A stretch of 64,000 nucleotides of DNA from Peptococcaceae bacterium BRH_c4b (GCA_000961595.1 LADO01000037.1:1-64000); one strand, 5' to 3'. Shown: positions 26,463-35,792, counted from the stretch's first letter. The notes: generated from the sequence alone by a model not told the origin. Numbers and translations are program-made.

Positions 26463-27560
26463 GTGAATTTTAGAACTATAGATGAAGATTCCAGGTATCT
26501 AACAGGGATTACATCAATCGCATGCGGTGTCTGGCACAGTATTGCCCTGAAGGCGGACGGAACGGTCTGGACTTGGGGACACAATGATGACGGCCAATTA
26601 GGGGACGGAACAACTACAAAAAGTTCCAGGCCGGTTAAGGTACAGGGCTTAACCGATGTCAGGGCTGTTGCCGGCAGGATATGGCATACCCTGGCCCTGA
26701 AATCGGATGGAACAGTATGGGCCTGGGGGCATAATGGTGACGGCCAGTTGGGTGACGGCACCCATATCAGTCGTTCGGCCCCCGTGCAGGTGCGTGGTCT
26801 TATCGATATTACTAAGGTGGTAGGGGGGCGCGAACATGCGGTGGCGCTGCGGGCTGACGGAACAATATGGGCCTGGGGCAGTAACGAGTGCCATCAGCTG
26901 GGTGACGGCACCGATACGGAAAAGCCGTTTCCCGTTCAGGTAAAAGGTCTTGATGCCATTACCAAAATAACCGGGGGAGGCTGGCATACCATAGCCCTGC
27001 GGGCGGACGGCACCATGTGGTCCTGGGGCAGTAATGAATACGGGCAGCTTGGTGACGGTACCAGGGAAGAACGTCACTTCCCTGTGCAGATAAAAAATAT
27101 TAGCAGAATTACCGCCGTGGCTGGCGGCAGGGAGCATACCGTGGTGCTGAAGGCCGATGGAACGGTATGGTCCTGGGGTAGGAATGATGTGGGACAACTG
27201 GGGGACGGTACCACTGTTGACCGGGTTGATCCGGTTCAGGTTGCAGGTATATCCGGTGTCAGCACCATAGCCAAGGCCAGGGATCATACACTGGCCCTAA
27301 AAAATGACGGAACCGTTTGGGCCTGGGGGAAAAATGACATGGGCCAGTTAGGAAACGGAACCAATAAAGATAGCCTGGTACCCGTGAAGGTACACGATAT
27401 AACCGGCGTTGTCGCCGTTGCCGGGGGCGGCTGGCATACGCTCGCCCTGAAGGCCGACAGTACAGTCTGGGCATGGGGAAGCAATAATAACGGCCAACTG
27501 GGCGACGGGACATGTACGGATAGACAAGTTCCAGTTCAGTGTATTGGCGGCGATACTTAA
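26463..27560 (+). CDS. RCC1-repeat beta-propeller protein
   Basis: 365 residues from a GTG at 26463 with AAAGGAGG upstream. Seven repeats of about 50 residues, each with HSIALKADGTVWTWG-like and NDDGQLGDGT-like segments, which should close one seven-bladed propeller. There is no signal peptide, no membrane segment and no attached domain, so the protein appears cytoplasmic and free-standing. The family is best known from eukaryotic Ran exchange factors; bacterial members have mostly unknown roles. A sigma-A-like TATAAT lies near 26363. Confidence 0.88.
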   Translation: MNFRTIDEDSRYLTGITSIACGVWHSIALKADGTVWTWGHNDDGQLGDGTTTKSSRPVKVQGLTDVRAVAGRIWHTLALKSDGTVWAWGHNGDGQLGDGTHISRSAPVQVRGLIDITKVVGGREHAVALRADGTIWAWGSNECHQLGDGTDTEKPFPVQVKGLDAITKITGGGWHTIALRADGTMWSWGSNEYGQLGDGTREERHFPVQIKNISRITAVAGGREHTVVLKADGTVWSWGRNDVGQLGDGTTVDRVDPVQVAGISGVSTIAKARDHTLALKNDGTVWAWGKNDMGQLGNGTNKDSLVPVKVHDITGVVAVAGGGWHTLALKADSTVWAWGSNNNGQLGDGTCTDRQVPVQCIGGDT

Positions 27561-27764
27561 TTAACGCAATATGTAAGGCTCGACGGCACCGTTGAGGCTA
27601 AAGACTTTTCCCCATGTTTGAACTGACCGTGGTAGGGTTGGAAAGGGCAGTGGGCAGATTGAAGGTCAATAAATAGAAATGCAATAATATTCAGAAATAT
27701 TAAAAGGATTAATAGGGTGGCATACAGAACTCAATATTATCATAATTTGTGGGGAGTTGAAAGC

Positions 27765-28208
27765 ATGGATAATGACATTACCATTGACGCCCGAAACAGG
27801 ACAGGTGGCTATTTTAAAACTGGATATAACTGTGCCGAGTCTATTTTTCTGGCCTTCAGAGAGATACTTGCACCTGATGTTCCAGAGGACATGGTGCGTA
27901 TGTTCACAGGCCTGGGAGGCGGTCTTGGCCATGCCGGATGCATGTGCGGCGCCCTTACCGGCTCAGCGCTGATGCTGAGTCTGCTCAAAGGGCGTACAAA
28001 CCATGAACAGAACACTGAGCCGGCTTATGATTTGTCCAGGGAGTTTCACGACCGCTTTGAGCAAAAGTTTGGCTATACCTGCTGCAGAAGTCTTAATACA
28101 GCCCCCTTCGAGTCGCCCGAGCATCTGCGGACTTGCCTGAAAATAACCGGTAATACCGGTAAGCTGTTAATGGAATTTTTACAGGAGAAGGGTCTGGTAG
28201 ATAAATAA
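27765..28208 (+). CDS. C_GCAxxG_C_C family redox-type protein
   Basis: 147 residues from ATG 27765 (GGGGAG upstream). It has the family pattern of spaced cysteines: YNCAESIF, HAGCMCGALTGSALML, GYTCCRSLN and LRTCLK. Such proteins are thought to be redox-active or metal-binding and are common in strict anaerobes; the reaction is not established. It is followed after 25 bases by yraN. Confidence 0.82.
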   Translation: MDNDITIDARNRTGGYFKTGYNCAESIFLAFREILAPDVPEDMVRMFTGLGGGLGHAGCMCGALTGSALMLSLLKGRTNHEQNTEPAYDLSREFHDRFEQKFGYTCCRSLNTAPFESPEHLRTCLKITGNTGKLLMEFLQEKGLVDK

Positions 28209-28233
28209 TTTCCAGTGCCTGGAAGGATTTGCC

Positions 28234-28593
28234 ATGACTATTAAAAGGCTTTCGCTGGGGCGGGCTGGTGAAGACCAGGCCGCTCAGTATTTAAAAGATA
28301 TGGGTTACATCATTGTGGAGCGGAATTACCGCTGCAGGCTGGGAGAAATAGATATTGTAGCCAGGGACGGGCCGGTAATGGTTTTCGTAGAGGTAAGGAC
28401 CAGATCCGGTAGTGGTTTCGGCACAGCCCTGGAGAGCGTGGTGTACAAAAAGCAGCTTAAAGTCCGGCAGGTGGCCAGTCAATATCTTCAGCACAGAGAA
28501 TGCTTCGGCGGGCCCGTGCGTTTTGACGTACTTGCCCTGACTCTGGTGCCGGGCAGTGCGGCTGAAGTAGAGCATGTAAAAAACGCTTTCTAG
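28234..28593 (+). CDS. yraN: UPF0102 family endonuclease-like protein YraN
   Basis: 119 residues, the family length. The restriction-endonuclease-like core is visible: GRAGEDQAAQYLKDMGY, then RNYRCRLGEIDIVARDG and VFVEVRTRS, giving the E-x-D-x-V/E-V-K-type acidic pattern. GGAAGGATTTG precedes the ATG. Family members are common beside rplS/rnhB; here it is next to a repeat region instead. Confidence 0.88.
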   Translation: MTIKRLSLGRAGEDQAAQYLKDMGYIIVERNYRCRLGEIDIVARDGPVMVFVEVRTRSGSGFGTALESVVYKKQLKVRQVASQYLQHRECFGGPVRFDVLALTLVPGSAAEVEHVKNAF

Positions 28594-29078
28594 TAGGCCG
28601 TTGAAAAACTGCGTCTGGCATTTAAGGTCAGGGGACACACCTTCTGTGTTGTCTTAATTCTTACCTTTTAACAAATTCCTCGAAGGAATGTCCCCAACGA
28701 ATGCTCGCCGTCCAGTATTAATTGGGGACATTCCTCCGAAGGAGGTGTGTCCCCTGACATCTGACCTATCAGTACGCTCCGCGCTGTCCGGCTTCTCCTT
28801 CCGCGCCATACTTGTTTTTGAACGGCCTAAAGGATTCTGTAGGAGGCCGCTTCCAAAACTGCGTCTGGCACTCACCTCTCAATTCTTAGGATTGCTTACG
28901 CAAACCCGATTATGTGCGTTTTGCAATTGTCTTCTAGCGCCAGGGCTTTTAGATATGATATTAAGCTATGTAAAGATAGGCAGGCTGCGGGCCTGTCATC
29001 TTTGTCTTCAATAGCATCATTTGTCAAATCCGGTATTTGTGTTAGTATAGTATACAACCTAGTAAAATGAGGTGGCAC
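28594..29078. repeat. intergenic region made of dispersed repeats
   Basis: No gene seen. 28628-28758 is an imperfect inverted-repeat element: CAGGGGACACACCTT at the left end and AGGTGTGTCCCCTG at the right, with inner arms GAATGTCCCCAA and TTGGGGACATTC. AAAACTGCGTCTGGCA occurs twice, at about 28607 and 28856, flanking the element as a direct repeat. Related copies lie at 8806-8857 and 50876-50993. Confidence 0.8.
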
Positions 29079-29360
29079 ATGATAGTGGGGTTATTGACAC
29101 TGGAGCTGTTTATCGGAGAAGCTGAATCCCTCAAAGATAAGCGCAGGGTGTTGAAAAGCATTATCGACAAAATGAAGGCTAAATTTAATATATCCGTAGC
29201 CGAAGTGGGCAAACAGGATTCCTGGCAGTTTTCCACCGTGGGGGTGTCCTGCGTTTCCAACGAGCCCTCCCATGTCCACCAGATGCTTTCCGCGGCGGTC
29301 AAGTTCGTGGAAAACCAGGGAACGGTGGAAATAGTGGAAATACATACGGAATTGCTCTAA
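29079..29360 (+). CDS. DUF503 family protein
   Basis: 93 residues from ATG 29079 with GAGGTGGC upstream. The pattern LKDKRRVLKSIIDKMKAKFN followed by ISVAEVGKQDSWQ and VGVSCVSNEPSHV is that of DUF503 (YlxP-like) proteins, small ferredoxin-fold proteins often near rbfA. Their role is unclear. Here the neighbour is a YlbF-family gene. Confidence 0.88.
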   Translation: MIVGLLTLELFIGEAESLKDKRRVLKSIIDKMKAKFNISVAEVGKQDSWQFSTVGVSCVSNEPSHVHQMLSAAVKFVENQGTVEIVEIHTELL

Positions 29361-29525
29361 TATCTCAATGGAGGGGGTTTAATTTTGAGTCCGGGCGAAA
29401 AAATTGGCCTTGTAATTGCATGTGTACACCGGTGACATCATCCGGAGTGTAGAATTGATTGCATTTGGCCAGGATAAGATTTTAGTATTATCGATTCTTA
29501 AAGAATTCAGACAGGGGTGATAGCG

Positions 29526-29864
29526 GTGTCTATTATGGATAAGGCAGCGGAGTTAGGCAGGATGCTGGGGAAGTCCGATGAATACCGGGATATGAAAGAA
29601 GCGGAAGCCCTGCTCAAGCAGGATCAGGAGGCGGAAACTCTTATCCAGCAATTTTCCATGCTGCAGCAGTCCTACGAGAGAATGCACATGATGGGGCACG
29701 AAATAACGCCACAACACATTGATAAGCTTAAGGAAGCAGAACAAAACATGATGACCAATAAAAATGTGAAAATTTACTATAAATCCAAAACCCGGTTTAA
29801 CAATCTTTTTAATAAAGTAAACGAGAAGATCAGGGTGAGTATGGAGGAAGTCAATCAATCTTAA
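29526..29864 (+). CDS. YlbF/YmcA family protein
   Basis: 112 residues, all helical (MDKAAELGRMLGKSDEYRDM, KEAEALLKQDQEAETLIQQF). This is the pattern of the YlbF/YmcA (DUF964) family; in Bacillus the family members form a complex with YaaT that affects RNase Y and sporulation or competence. I chose GTG 29526 (CAGGGGTGA upstream). An inverted repeat GGCAATGCT/AGCATTGCC follows the stop. Confidence 0.8.
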   Translation: MSIMDKAAELGRMLGKSDEYRDMKEAEALLKQDQEAETLIQQFSMLQQSYERMHMMGHEITPQHIDKLKEAEQNMMTNKNVKIYYKSKTRFNNLFNKVNEKIRVSMEEVNQS

Positions 29865-29925
29865 TTGGAAGTTTCCGATTAATGGCAATGCTACGCCGGA
29901 CGGGAGCATTGCCATTATGGTAAGG

Positions 29926-31569
29926 TCAGTTTTCTGAGTTCAATACCGAAGAGATATACACTGTGGCGGTAGAGCCGTCATATTGGACGTCACATCCCAG
30001 TTCCTCCGCGAGGAACCGCAGGGGAACAAAGACCTTGTCGCCCTTCATTGCAGGGGCGGTGTCCATTTCCTTTTTAACTCCATTAACCATGCAGTATTTT
30101 TGGTCCACATAAAGGTTGATGGTTTTATCCACGCTTTTGACAGTGATATTGTCCGGTTCTGCCCAAACAACCTCACACCCCAGGGCTTCCGCCAGACTTC
30201 TCAGGGGCACCATGATCCTGTCACTGTCCATGTATGGGGCGGCGTCAAAGGCCACGGTTTCTTTGTCCACCACAATATTGATTTTCTGTTGAGTGCAGGC
30301 TTCCTCGCCCTCAACGGACGAAAATAAGTCCTCCATATATGTACTGTTGCTTGGGTTAAGAACCGGGATGTCAATCGGTATATTAGGAGCTGCCTTGGTT
30401 TGCTGATTTACTTTCATTATCAGGTCCAGAATTAATTTATTGCTTGAGAGTTCTTTGGCATTAACGGATAAAGTGCCTTTATAGTCTATTTCCGTGGGGG
30501 AGTTGTTGAATCCCCCGGCGAACTTCAGGGTAAAATCCGCATCAGAGTTCTGATCCTTTACGCTCAGAGAGATATCGAAATCCCCGGAGAGGTTACTTTG
30601 ACCGCCCCGGGTATTAATCATTATGTCTAATTGGTCTTTCCCGCCAGCCTCGTCATCAATTTTAAAAATGGCGGTATTTTTTCCCGACCCCCCGGGTAAC
30701 AGGGGGAATTCAAAGCACAGCTTTTCCACCTCAAGACCGTCCATTCCCTCTGCTACGGCCTCCGGGCTTTCGGGATAGTCGCCGTACCTAAACCCCTCTT
30801 CTATTTCATGCAATATTTCTCTTTTCATGAATCCGCTATCGGAATCCGGAGATATAACTGTGGCGATACCGGTTATAATTGTGGCGAATCTTTCTTTTTC
30901 ATTGTCGATTTTATTAAAAACCGAATATATTATATCCGCCAGTCCTTCATTGTCTATATCAAGTATAATTTTCTGGTCAGCCAGGGAAAACGAATAATAT
31001 TTTTCAGGCACCGCCTCAAGTATGAATGACATCAACTTTGCTGTTTCAGGAGTGAGAGTCCTTCCCCCGGACCGGTTGAAAATTGTCCAGAGCTGGGACA
31101 TTTCCGGATCCGAGGTATATACATAGTCCGGCATTTTATCGAAACTACTTAAGGGTTGCACGTCCGGGAATAAAGCAACCAACAGCTGGATAATACCGGT
31201 GGAAAGAATAATTTTGTCTCTATACATGTAAAACGTGCCGGCACATTGTTTGTCCATGAGTGATAGTGAATAATCAAGCCCTATCTTTCTCTCCAGGGGA
31301 TTGAATTTACTATTAGCGGATATTTTAAAGCCATCAAATTTTTTTAAAACTTCATCGACGATTTCTTCATCGCCCTTCAGTGATTCAATTTCCAGTTTGA
31401 AAGTACCGGTGTACCCGTCATAAAATTTATTTTCCTTGGGAAAGTCTTGCTTTTGCACGCTGTTAAGCAAAATCTGCTTTGCAGAAAGGGGTATTTCGGC
31501 TGCAGCAGGCAGAGCTATACTCAAACACATAATAAAACAAAGGAGTGCGGCGATATATTTTTTTTTCAT
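29926..31569 (-). CDS. secreted protein with C-terminal copper-amine-oxidase-N stalk domain
   Basis: 547 residues from the ATG at 31569 with GGGAGGTTTG upstream. Signal peptide MKKKYIAALLCFIMCLSIA, cleavage near AAAEI. The central 370 residues are unique beta-rich sequence with repeated FKLEIESLKGDEEI-like segments. Residues about 435-545 are two stalk repeats (DSDRIMVPLRSLAEALGCEV and GDKVFVPLRFLAEELGCDV). It is therefore an extracellular, probably wall-associated protein; its function is not readable. A second stalk protein is at 3991-5256. Confidence 0.8.
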   Translation of the reverse strand: MKKKYIAALLCFIMCLSIALPAAAEIPLSAKQILLNSVQKQDFPKENKFYDGYTGTFKLEIESLKGDEEIVDEVLKKFDGFKISANSKFNPLERKIGLDYSLSLMDKQCAGTFYMYRDKIILSTGIIQLLVALFPDVQPLSSFDKMPDYVYTSDPEMSQLWTIFNRSGGRTLTPETAKLMSFILEAVPEKYYSFSLADQKIILDIDNEGLADIIYSVFNKIDNEKERFATIITGIATVISPDSDSGFMKREILHEIEEGFRYGDYPESPEAVAEGMDGLEVEKLCFEFPLLPGGSGKNTAIFKIDDEAGGKDQLDIMINTRGGQSNLSGDFDISLSVKDQNSDADFTLKFAGGFNNSPTEIDYKGTLSVNAKELSSNKLILDLIMKVNQQTKAAPNIPIDIPVLNPSNSTYMEDLFSSVEGEEACTQQKINIVVDKETVAFDAAPYMDSDRIMVPLRSLAEALGCEVVWAEPDNITVKSVDKTINLYVDQKYCMVNGVKKEMDTAPAMKGDKVFVPLRFLAEELGCDVQYDGSTATVYISSVLNSEN

Positions 31570-31753
31570 AATCAAACCTCCCAAAACAGGTATTATATTC
31601 CTTTACTATAATTCTACAACAATTTTCGCCAGCCCTTTATTTATTGATAAAAAAACAGTGTCAGCGGCTGCCCTAATAAATGCATGGACGCCGAATCAAC
31701 TGCCTTGACGCCATATTCTTTATATGCTACTATAAATTCTGCAGCATTAAGAT

Positions 31754-31839
31754 GCGGGCGTGGCGGAACGGCAGACGCGCTGGACTTAGGATCCAGTGGG
31801 AGCGATCCCGTGGAGGTTCAAGTCCTCTCGCCCGCACCA
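31754..31839 (+). tRNA. tRNA-Leu (anticodon UAG)
   Basis: 86 bases including the encoded CCA. Acceptor arms GCGGGCG/CGCCCGC, anticodon stem-loop CTGGA-CTTAGGA-TCCAG, a long variable arm typical of leucine tRNA, and T arm GAGGTTCAAGTCCTC. A decayed integrase fragment lies 150 bases downstream. Confidence 0.97.
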
Positions 31840-31843
31840 GTAA

Positions 31844-31877
31844 AGCCCTCCAGGGTTTGGAGGGCTTGTCTGTTTTG
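31844..31877 (+). terminator. terminator after tRNA-Leu
   Basis: Hairpin GCCCTCCA/TGGAGGGC followed by TTGTCTGTTTT. Confidence 0.75.
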
Positions 31878-31989
31878 GTCAGATTTCAATTTTAGTAACA
31901 TAACAGTAACATAGGGTTTTATGATGGTCATTTCTGCGAACTGGTCGAAGTGGAGCTCATGGAGACCCTGATCCGGTCGGGGCACTGAC

Positions 31990-32089
31990 CGGATACCGCT
32001 CTCCCGGAAACATGAGTTGATTGAGGTTATCGCCGACCTTTGCGGTCATTCCAGTGTTGAAACTTCCCGAATTTATGTGACGCCGAGTT
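31990..32089 (+). pseudogene. C-terminal remnant of a tyrosine recombinase
   Basis: In frame from about 31990 the sequence reads LSRKHELIEVIADLCGHSSV, then ETSRIYVTPS, which is the box II of tyrosine recombinases: LxGHSS...T..IY with the His and the Tyr nucleophile. The catalytic domain upstream is gone; GHFCELVEVELMETLIRSG at about 31927-31985 in another frame may be a second fragment. The remnant sits beside tRNA-Leu, a usual integration target, and ends against the ferritin-like gene. Confidence 0.55.
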
Positions 32090-32090
32090 G

Positions 32091-32537
32091 TTACAAATCT
32101 GCAAGTTCCTTTAATTTATTGGCAAACCAAGCTGTATGAAAGTCCTCATCTAATAGATTGTCCCAAAGAACTGCAAAAAGACGGGGATCATTACCCACCC
32201 GGAGTAATAAATCCTTATAATCTTTCATGGCTTTTTCTTCTAAGGTGATATTTGCTTTAAGTAACATTTGAGGACCCAGTGCTCCGGTAAGGGTTCCGAA
32301 AGCTTTCCCCACAATAGGTGCTATAACATCACCCAATATGTTAGGTTCTCCACCCACCCTTTTAATTTCCGCAGCCATGTTGTCCACATGTTGCTGCTCA
32401 ATTACAGCGATTCTGGCCAGGGCTTTGGATAGATAAATATCTTCTGTTGCCTTAGATTGGGCGGTATATAGGTCTACCTGTTCCAATTCCAAACTGTAAA
32501 ACCAATTGAGCTTTGCAATAAGGGTATCATTACGCAT
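32091..32537 (-). CDS. ferritin-like diiron protein
   Basis: 148 residues, four-helix pattern with carboxylate ligands: LELEQVDLY, IEQQHVDNM, LEEKAMKDY and DEDFHTAW, the two ExxH motifs expected of a diiron site. Size and order resemble COQ7/rubrerythrin-type or DUF2383 proteins. A role in peroxide or oxygen handling, or as a spore component, is likely but not shown. Ribosome site GAGGTAGAG precedes the ATG. Confidence 0.75.
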   Translation of the reverse strand: MRNDTLIAKLNWFYSLELEQVDLYTAQSKATEDIYLSKALARIAVIEQQHVDNMAAEIKRVGGEPNILGDVIAPIVGKAFGTLTGALGPQMLLKANITLEEKAMKDYKDLLLRVGNDPRLFAVLWDNLLDEDFHTAWFANKLKELADL

Positions 32538-32664
32538 TTTATCTCTACCTCAATCACATATTTTTCACCGAGATGGTTGGCATGCATTAAGAATATCTTC
32601 CCCTAAAGGATTTTAGTTTATCAAAACCTTTCGAGGCGAAAATAAAACACAATACCAAGTTGCG

Positions 32665-32695
32665 GAAAAAAAGACCCGGGGTTAATTCCCCGGGT
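32665..32695 (-). terminator. terminator on the minus strand
   Basis: Perfect stem ACCCGGGG/CCCCGGGT around TTAATT, followed on the minus strand by TCTTTTTTT. Confidence 0.8.
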
Positions 32696-32804
32696 TGTCA
32701 TTTTCATTTAGCAGGGCATTATTAACGGTTCCCCATTATTTACCAGACAATACTATCAGTGGTAGGTATAGATGTCCAAAAGATGGGTTACCATATTTTA
32801 ATTA

Positions 32805-33038
32805 TTAGCAATCGTGTTCATTCTTTAAGTACTTGATAAAATGCCTGGACAGGGTGCTGTCATTGATAAACCACCACTTTTTATTTGTCGCCTGAATAAA
32901 CAATCCCTGTGTTCCTTTGAAACAAGAATATAGCTTTCCTTTGGTGAAGACGCATTTCTTTGTGGAATCTTGGGTTAAGGACAGGCTGTTGGTGCATTTT
33001 ACCAAGTTGTAGTATCCGGATTTATTTTCATTCGGCAT
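32805..33038 (-). CDS. small hypothetical protein
   Basis: 77 residues with four cysteines (VKCTNSL, KKCVF, YSCFKG, and a final C) and aromatic C-terminal half (KKWWFINDS). GGGGTGTAA lies upstream of the ATG. No signal peptide or membrane helix. The terminator at 32665-32695 is downstream on the same strand. No family recognised; moderate support only. Confidence 0.5.
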   Translation of the reverse strand: MPNENKSGYYNLVKCTNSLSLTQDSTKKCVFTKGKLYSCFKGTQGLFIQATNKKWWFINDSTLSRHFIKYLKNEHDC

Positions 33039-33245
33039 AAGTTACACCCCGTATTATGTAAAATGTCGCATCGTCTCCCGTAATTATATTTTAGCGGTTA
33101 TTCTGTATTTGTAGTATAAGCGGGCACTCCCAAATAGAAGGGACTCGGGTTATAAAATTATATGAGGGGCTATACCCAGGCCGATAATCATGGCTGCTTT
33201 GGGAATAGATGTTTGTAAAACATACTGTGGATAAGAGTATGGTTG

Positions 33246-33863
33246 TTATTGGGGGCAGTTCAGCTTTTTCAAGGACCGGTTATGCAGCCACGAAAGTAGC
33301 AAAAGCGATGTAACGGCGCCACATAAGGCCAGAAACATATCCCACTGTGTGTCCCAGATGTCGCCCTGTGTCCCGAGGAAAGCCTCTGCGGCGGTGCCGG
33401 TGGCCATAGCCACCCACCACTCAATCAGTTCGTAAAAAGCGCTGATAGCCAGGCATATGCTGATAATGATAACGGAGAGCAATTTACCTCTCTTTAATGG
33501 CGAGGTCCTCAGAAGTATTTCCCGTGCAACAATTGCCGGTATAAATCCCTGGGCGAAATGCCCCACTCTGTCGTAATGGTTGCGGCTTAAATCCAAAATT
33601 TCTTTAATCCAGTTAAATAGGGGTACCTGGGCATAGGTATAATGGCCGCCCACCATGAGAATGATCATGTGCGTGGCCATGAGGGCATAGCAAAGAGTGG
33701 TGAATTTGAACCGGCGGTAAGTAAAAACAAGTATTAAAATACCGAGCAGGGCCGGTAAAACCTCTAAAATCCAGGTGAACCGGTCATGGGGGTTGATACC
33801 TGACCACAGCAGGACTGATAAAACCAGAAATAGCATTCCGGTATGCGTTGTTCTTTCTCTCAT
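33246..33863 (-). CDS. DUF2238 (YjdF-like) membrane protein
   Basis: 205 residues with about six hydrophobic helices. Family marks: NHYDRVGHFAQGFIPAIVAR and SAFYELIEWWVA, followed by FLGTQGDIWDTQWDMFLA. Proteins of this type are inner-membrane, with unknown activity. GGAGGAACAAAC precedes the ATG. A strong bidirectional hairpin lies upstream. Confidence 0.88.
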   Translation of the reverse strand: MRERTTHTGMLFLVLSVLLWSGINPHDRFTWILEVLPALLGILILVFTYRRFKFTTLCYALMATHMIILMVGGHYTYAQVPLFNWIKEILDLSRNHYDRVGHFAQGFIPAIVAREILLRTSPLKRGKLLSVIIISICLAISAFYELIEWWVAMATGTAAEAFLGTQGDIWDTQWDMFLALCGAVTSLLLLSWLHNRSLKKLNCPQ

Positions 33864-33935
33864 TGTTTGTTCCTCCGGTTGGAAAATATTTAAAGGATTT
33901 GTCTTAAACCCAGGTGCTAAAGTTATTATAGCCTT

Positions 33936-33973
33936 AAGACGAAGGGCCGCCCTGGAGGGCGGTCCTTCGTCTT
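33936..33973. terminator. long bidirectional hairpin
   Basis: Arms of about 17 bases (AAGACGAAGGGCCGCCCT and AGGGCGGTCCTTCGTCTT, one mismatch) separated by two bases. Confidence 0.75.
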
Positions 33974-34158
33974 ATAGCTCTTTCTTATCCGATTGACTTT
34001 GGCGACAGAAATAATTCTTTGCCGGATAGTAATATTTTATTACAAAAGAATTGAGACAAGGGAAGCGTAGTTTCATTTTTCGCAAAAGTGCGGGCAAGGA
34101 GAATGGCCTGGCAAGTCAGTCGTAAAGTCATGCTGCCTGCCGGAGGCGGGGCTAATAA

Positions 34159-34302
34159 TTATGAGGGTGATTTTGTATCGCGGATTTCCGGTATGCTTAG
34201 TTCGGGTATGCAGCGGTCAATTTTTACAGGCTGTTCCCTGAGTAGCATATATTTTTCAATAAAGTGCTTGCTAAGCCTTCTAAGTATCGTTTGTTTTTTC
34301 AA
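34159..34302 (-). CDS. possible small basic protein
   Basis: 47 residues from a TTG at 34302, chosen because GAGGAGTGA stands eight bases upstream. Sequence begins KKQTILRRLSKHFIEKYMLL and is basic and helical. No family recognised. Real expression is uncertain. Confidence 0.35.
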   Translation of the reverse strand: MKKQTILRRLSKHFIEKYMLLREQPVKIDRCIPELSIPEIRDTKSPS

Positions 34303-34616
34303 AAAGCTCACTCCTCTATTGGCATTATAGGACAATGAGCAATAAATTTCAATTGCCATCCATGGAAGACAGTGGTTTCATCGTGTAAAATAACCTTTGA
34401 AAACCCGGGTTTTAGACAGGTACAAAAAATAAAAAGCTTGCCGGTATATTACTGACCCAGATAGCCCGGCGGAGGGGAGAGTTGAAGAGTCCCAGAAAAA
34501 TATTGTAAATAAATAGAACCCGGCATAAAATTAACGGTGCCGGGTAGAGTTTTTATCTTTTTATCTCGAACCGGATAAGCCCTTATGAAGATAACAGAAG
34601 TATCAGGAGTAACCTC
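34303..34616. other. intergenic region, no gene seen
   Basis: Contains a hairpin GCCCGG...CCGGGT near 34470-34550 and the promoter region of the MFS gene; nothing further recognised. Confidence 0.4.
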
Positions 34617-35792
34617 ATGCCTGCCAATAACCTTATTTTCATATTGCTATGTGCCTCATTGTTTGTGGAAGCCCTATTGTATGGTCTGATTGTTCCTATC
34701 GTACCTCATTACGCCCGGGTGCTGCACGCTGATTCCGGGCAACTGGGATTAATTTTTGCTGTGTATTCCCTGGCCCTTCTGCTGGGCAGCTTTCCAGCCG
34801 GTATCGCCTGCGATCGTTTCGGCCGCAGGCCGGTGCTTTTGACAGGACTGGTGGTGCTGGTGACTTCCACGCTGTTGTTTGCCTGGGTAGATAGTGTCTG
34901 GCTGCTGGTGTTATCCCGTATTTTTCAGGGGGCGGCCGGTGCGGCTATCTGGACTGCTGGATTGGCCGCCGCCGCCGCTATGTTTCCCCAGGAAGAGCGG
35001 GGCAGACGGCTGGGATTAATGATGGCCGTTACCGGGCTTGGTACCATAGCCGGACCCGTTTTCAGCGGCATGGTTTATAGTGCCTGGGGCTACAGGGCTA
35101 CTTTTTACATTACGGCTCTGGCCATATTGCCCGTTGTTCTGGCGTTCCTACGGTTTCCTTTGCCGGAGCCGGAGCGGGCGGTCAAAGGGGCGGAGCCGGG
35201 TTTTAACGCATTTCTCAGAACCCTGGGCAACCCGGAAATGGCCCTGGTGATGCTGCTGATTATCGCCTGCAGTTTCGGCTTTGGCATGCTGGAGCCTCTG
35301 ATTCCCCTGCATCTGTCCCGGGAATTCAATCTGGACAGCCGGGCTATAGGATTTTTTTTCGGTGCGTTAAGCCTGTCCTATTCTATAGTGCAGCCCCTCT
35401 GGGGGTACGCCTCGGACCGGATCGGGTACCGGCCGGTTATTCTCGCCGGTCTGGCAGCTACGGTTCTGGTGGCGCCGGCTCTAGCCCTGGCACCCGGTGT
35501 ATCTTATGTCTATGTAGCTGGCTGCATGTTCAGCATAGCTATCTGTGCCATGATGACCCCTTGCCTGCCACTGCTGGCGGAGTACTCGGAAAACAGTGGC
35601 ACAGAATCTTACGGTAGAAGTTTCGGGATGGTAAACGCAGCCTATTCCATGGGCCTGCTGCTGGGCCCGGCGGTGGGAGGGCTGGTGGCCCGCCAGTTTT
35701 CCTTCCTGGGTGCCACGGCTGTCTACTCCGTCATGCTGTTGCTGATTGGCGCGAGAATAATCAGTTTAAGGTCGGGGGTGCCGGCCAAATAA
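34617..35792 (+). CDS. MFS transporter (drug-efflux type)
   Basis: 391 residues, twelve hydrophobic helices. The motif A loop GIACDRFGRRPVLLTG follows helix 2, and a second copy of it is YASDRIGYRPVILAG after helix 8. Motif C-like AVTGLGTIAGPVFSGMVY is in helix 5, as in antiporter-type exporters. Substrate unknown. AGGAGTAACCTC precedes the ATG. It stands alone between a terminator and the tRNA cluster. Confidence 0.88.
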   Translation: MPANNLIFILLCASLFVEALLYGLIVPIVPHYARVLHADSGQLGLIFAVYSLALLLGSFPAGIACDRFGRRPVLLTGLVVLVTSTLLFAWVDSVWLLVLSRIFQGAAGAAIWTAGLAAAAAMFPQEERGRRLGLMMAVTGLGTIAGPVFSGMVYSAWGYRATFYITALAILPVVLAFLRFPLPEPERAVKGAEPGFNAFLRTLGNPEMALVMLLIIACSFGFGMLEPLIPLHLSREFNLDSRAIGFFFGALSLSYSIVQPLWGYASDRIGYRPVILAGLAATVLVAPALALAPGVSYVYVAGCMFSIAICAMMTPCLPLLAEYSENSGTESYGRSFGMVNAAYSMGLLLGPAVGGLVARQFSFLGATAVYSVMLLLIGARIISLRSGVPAK

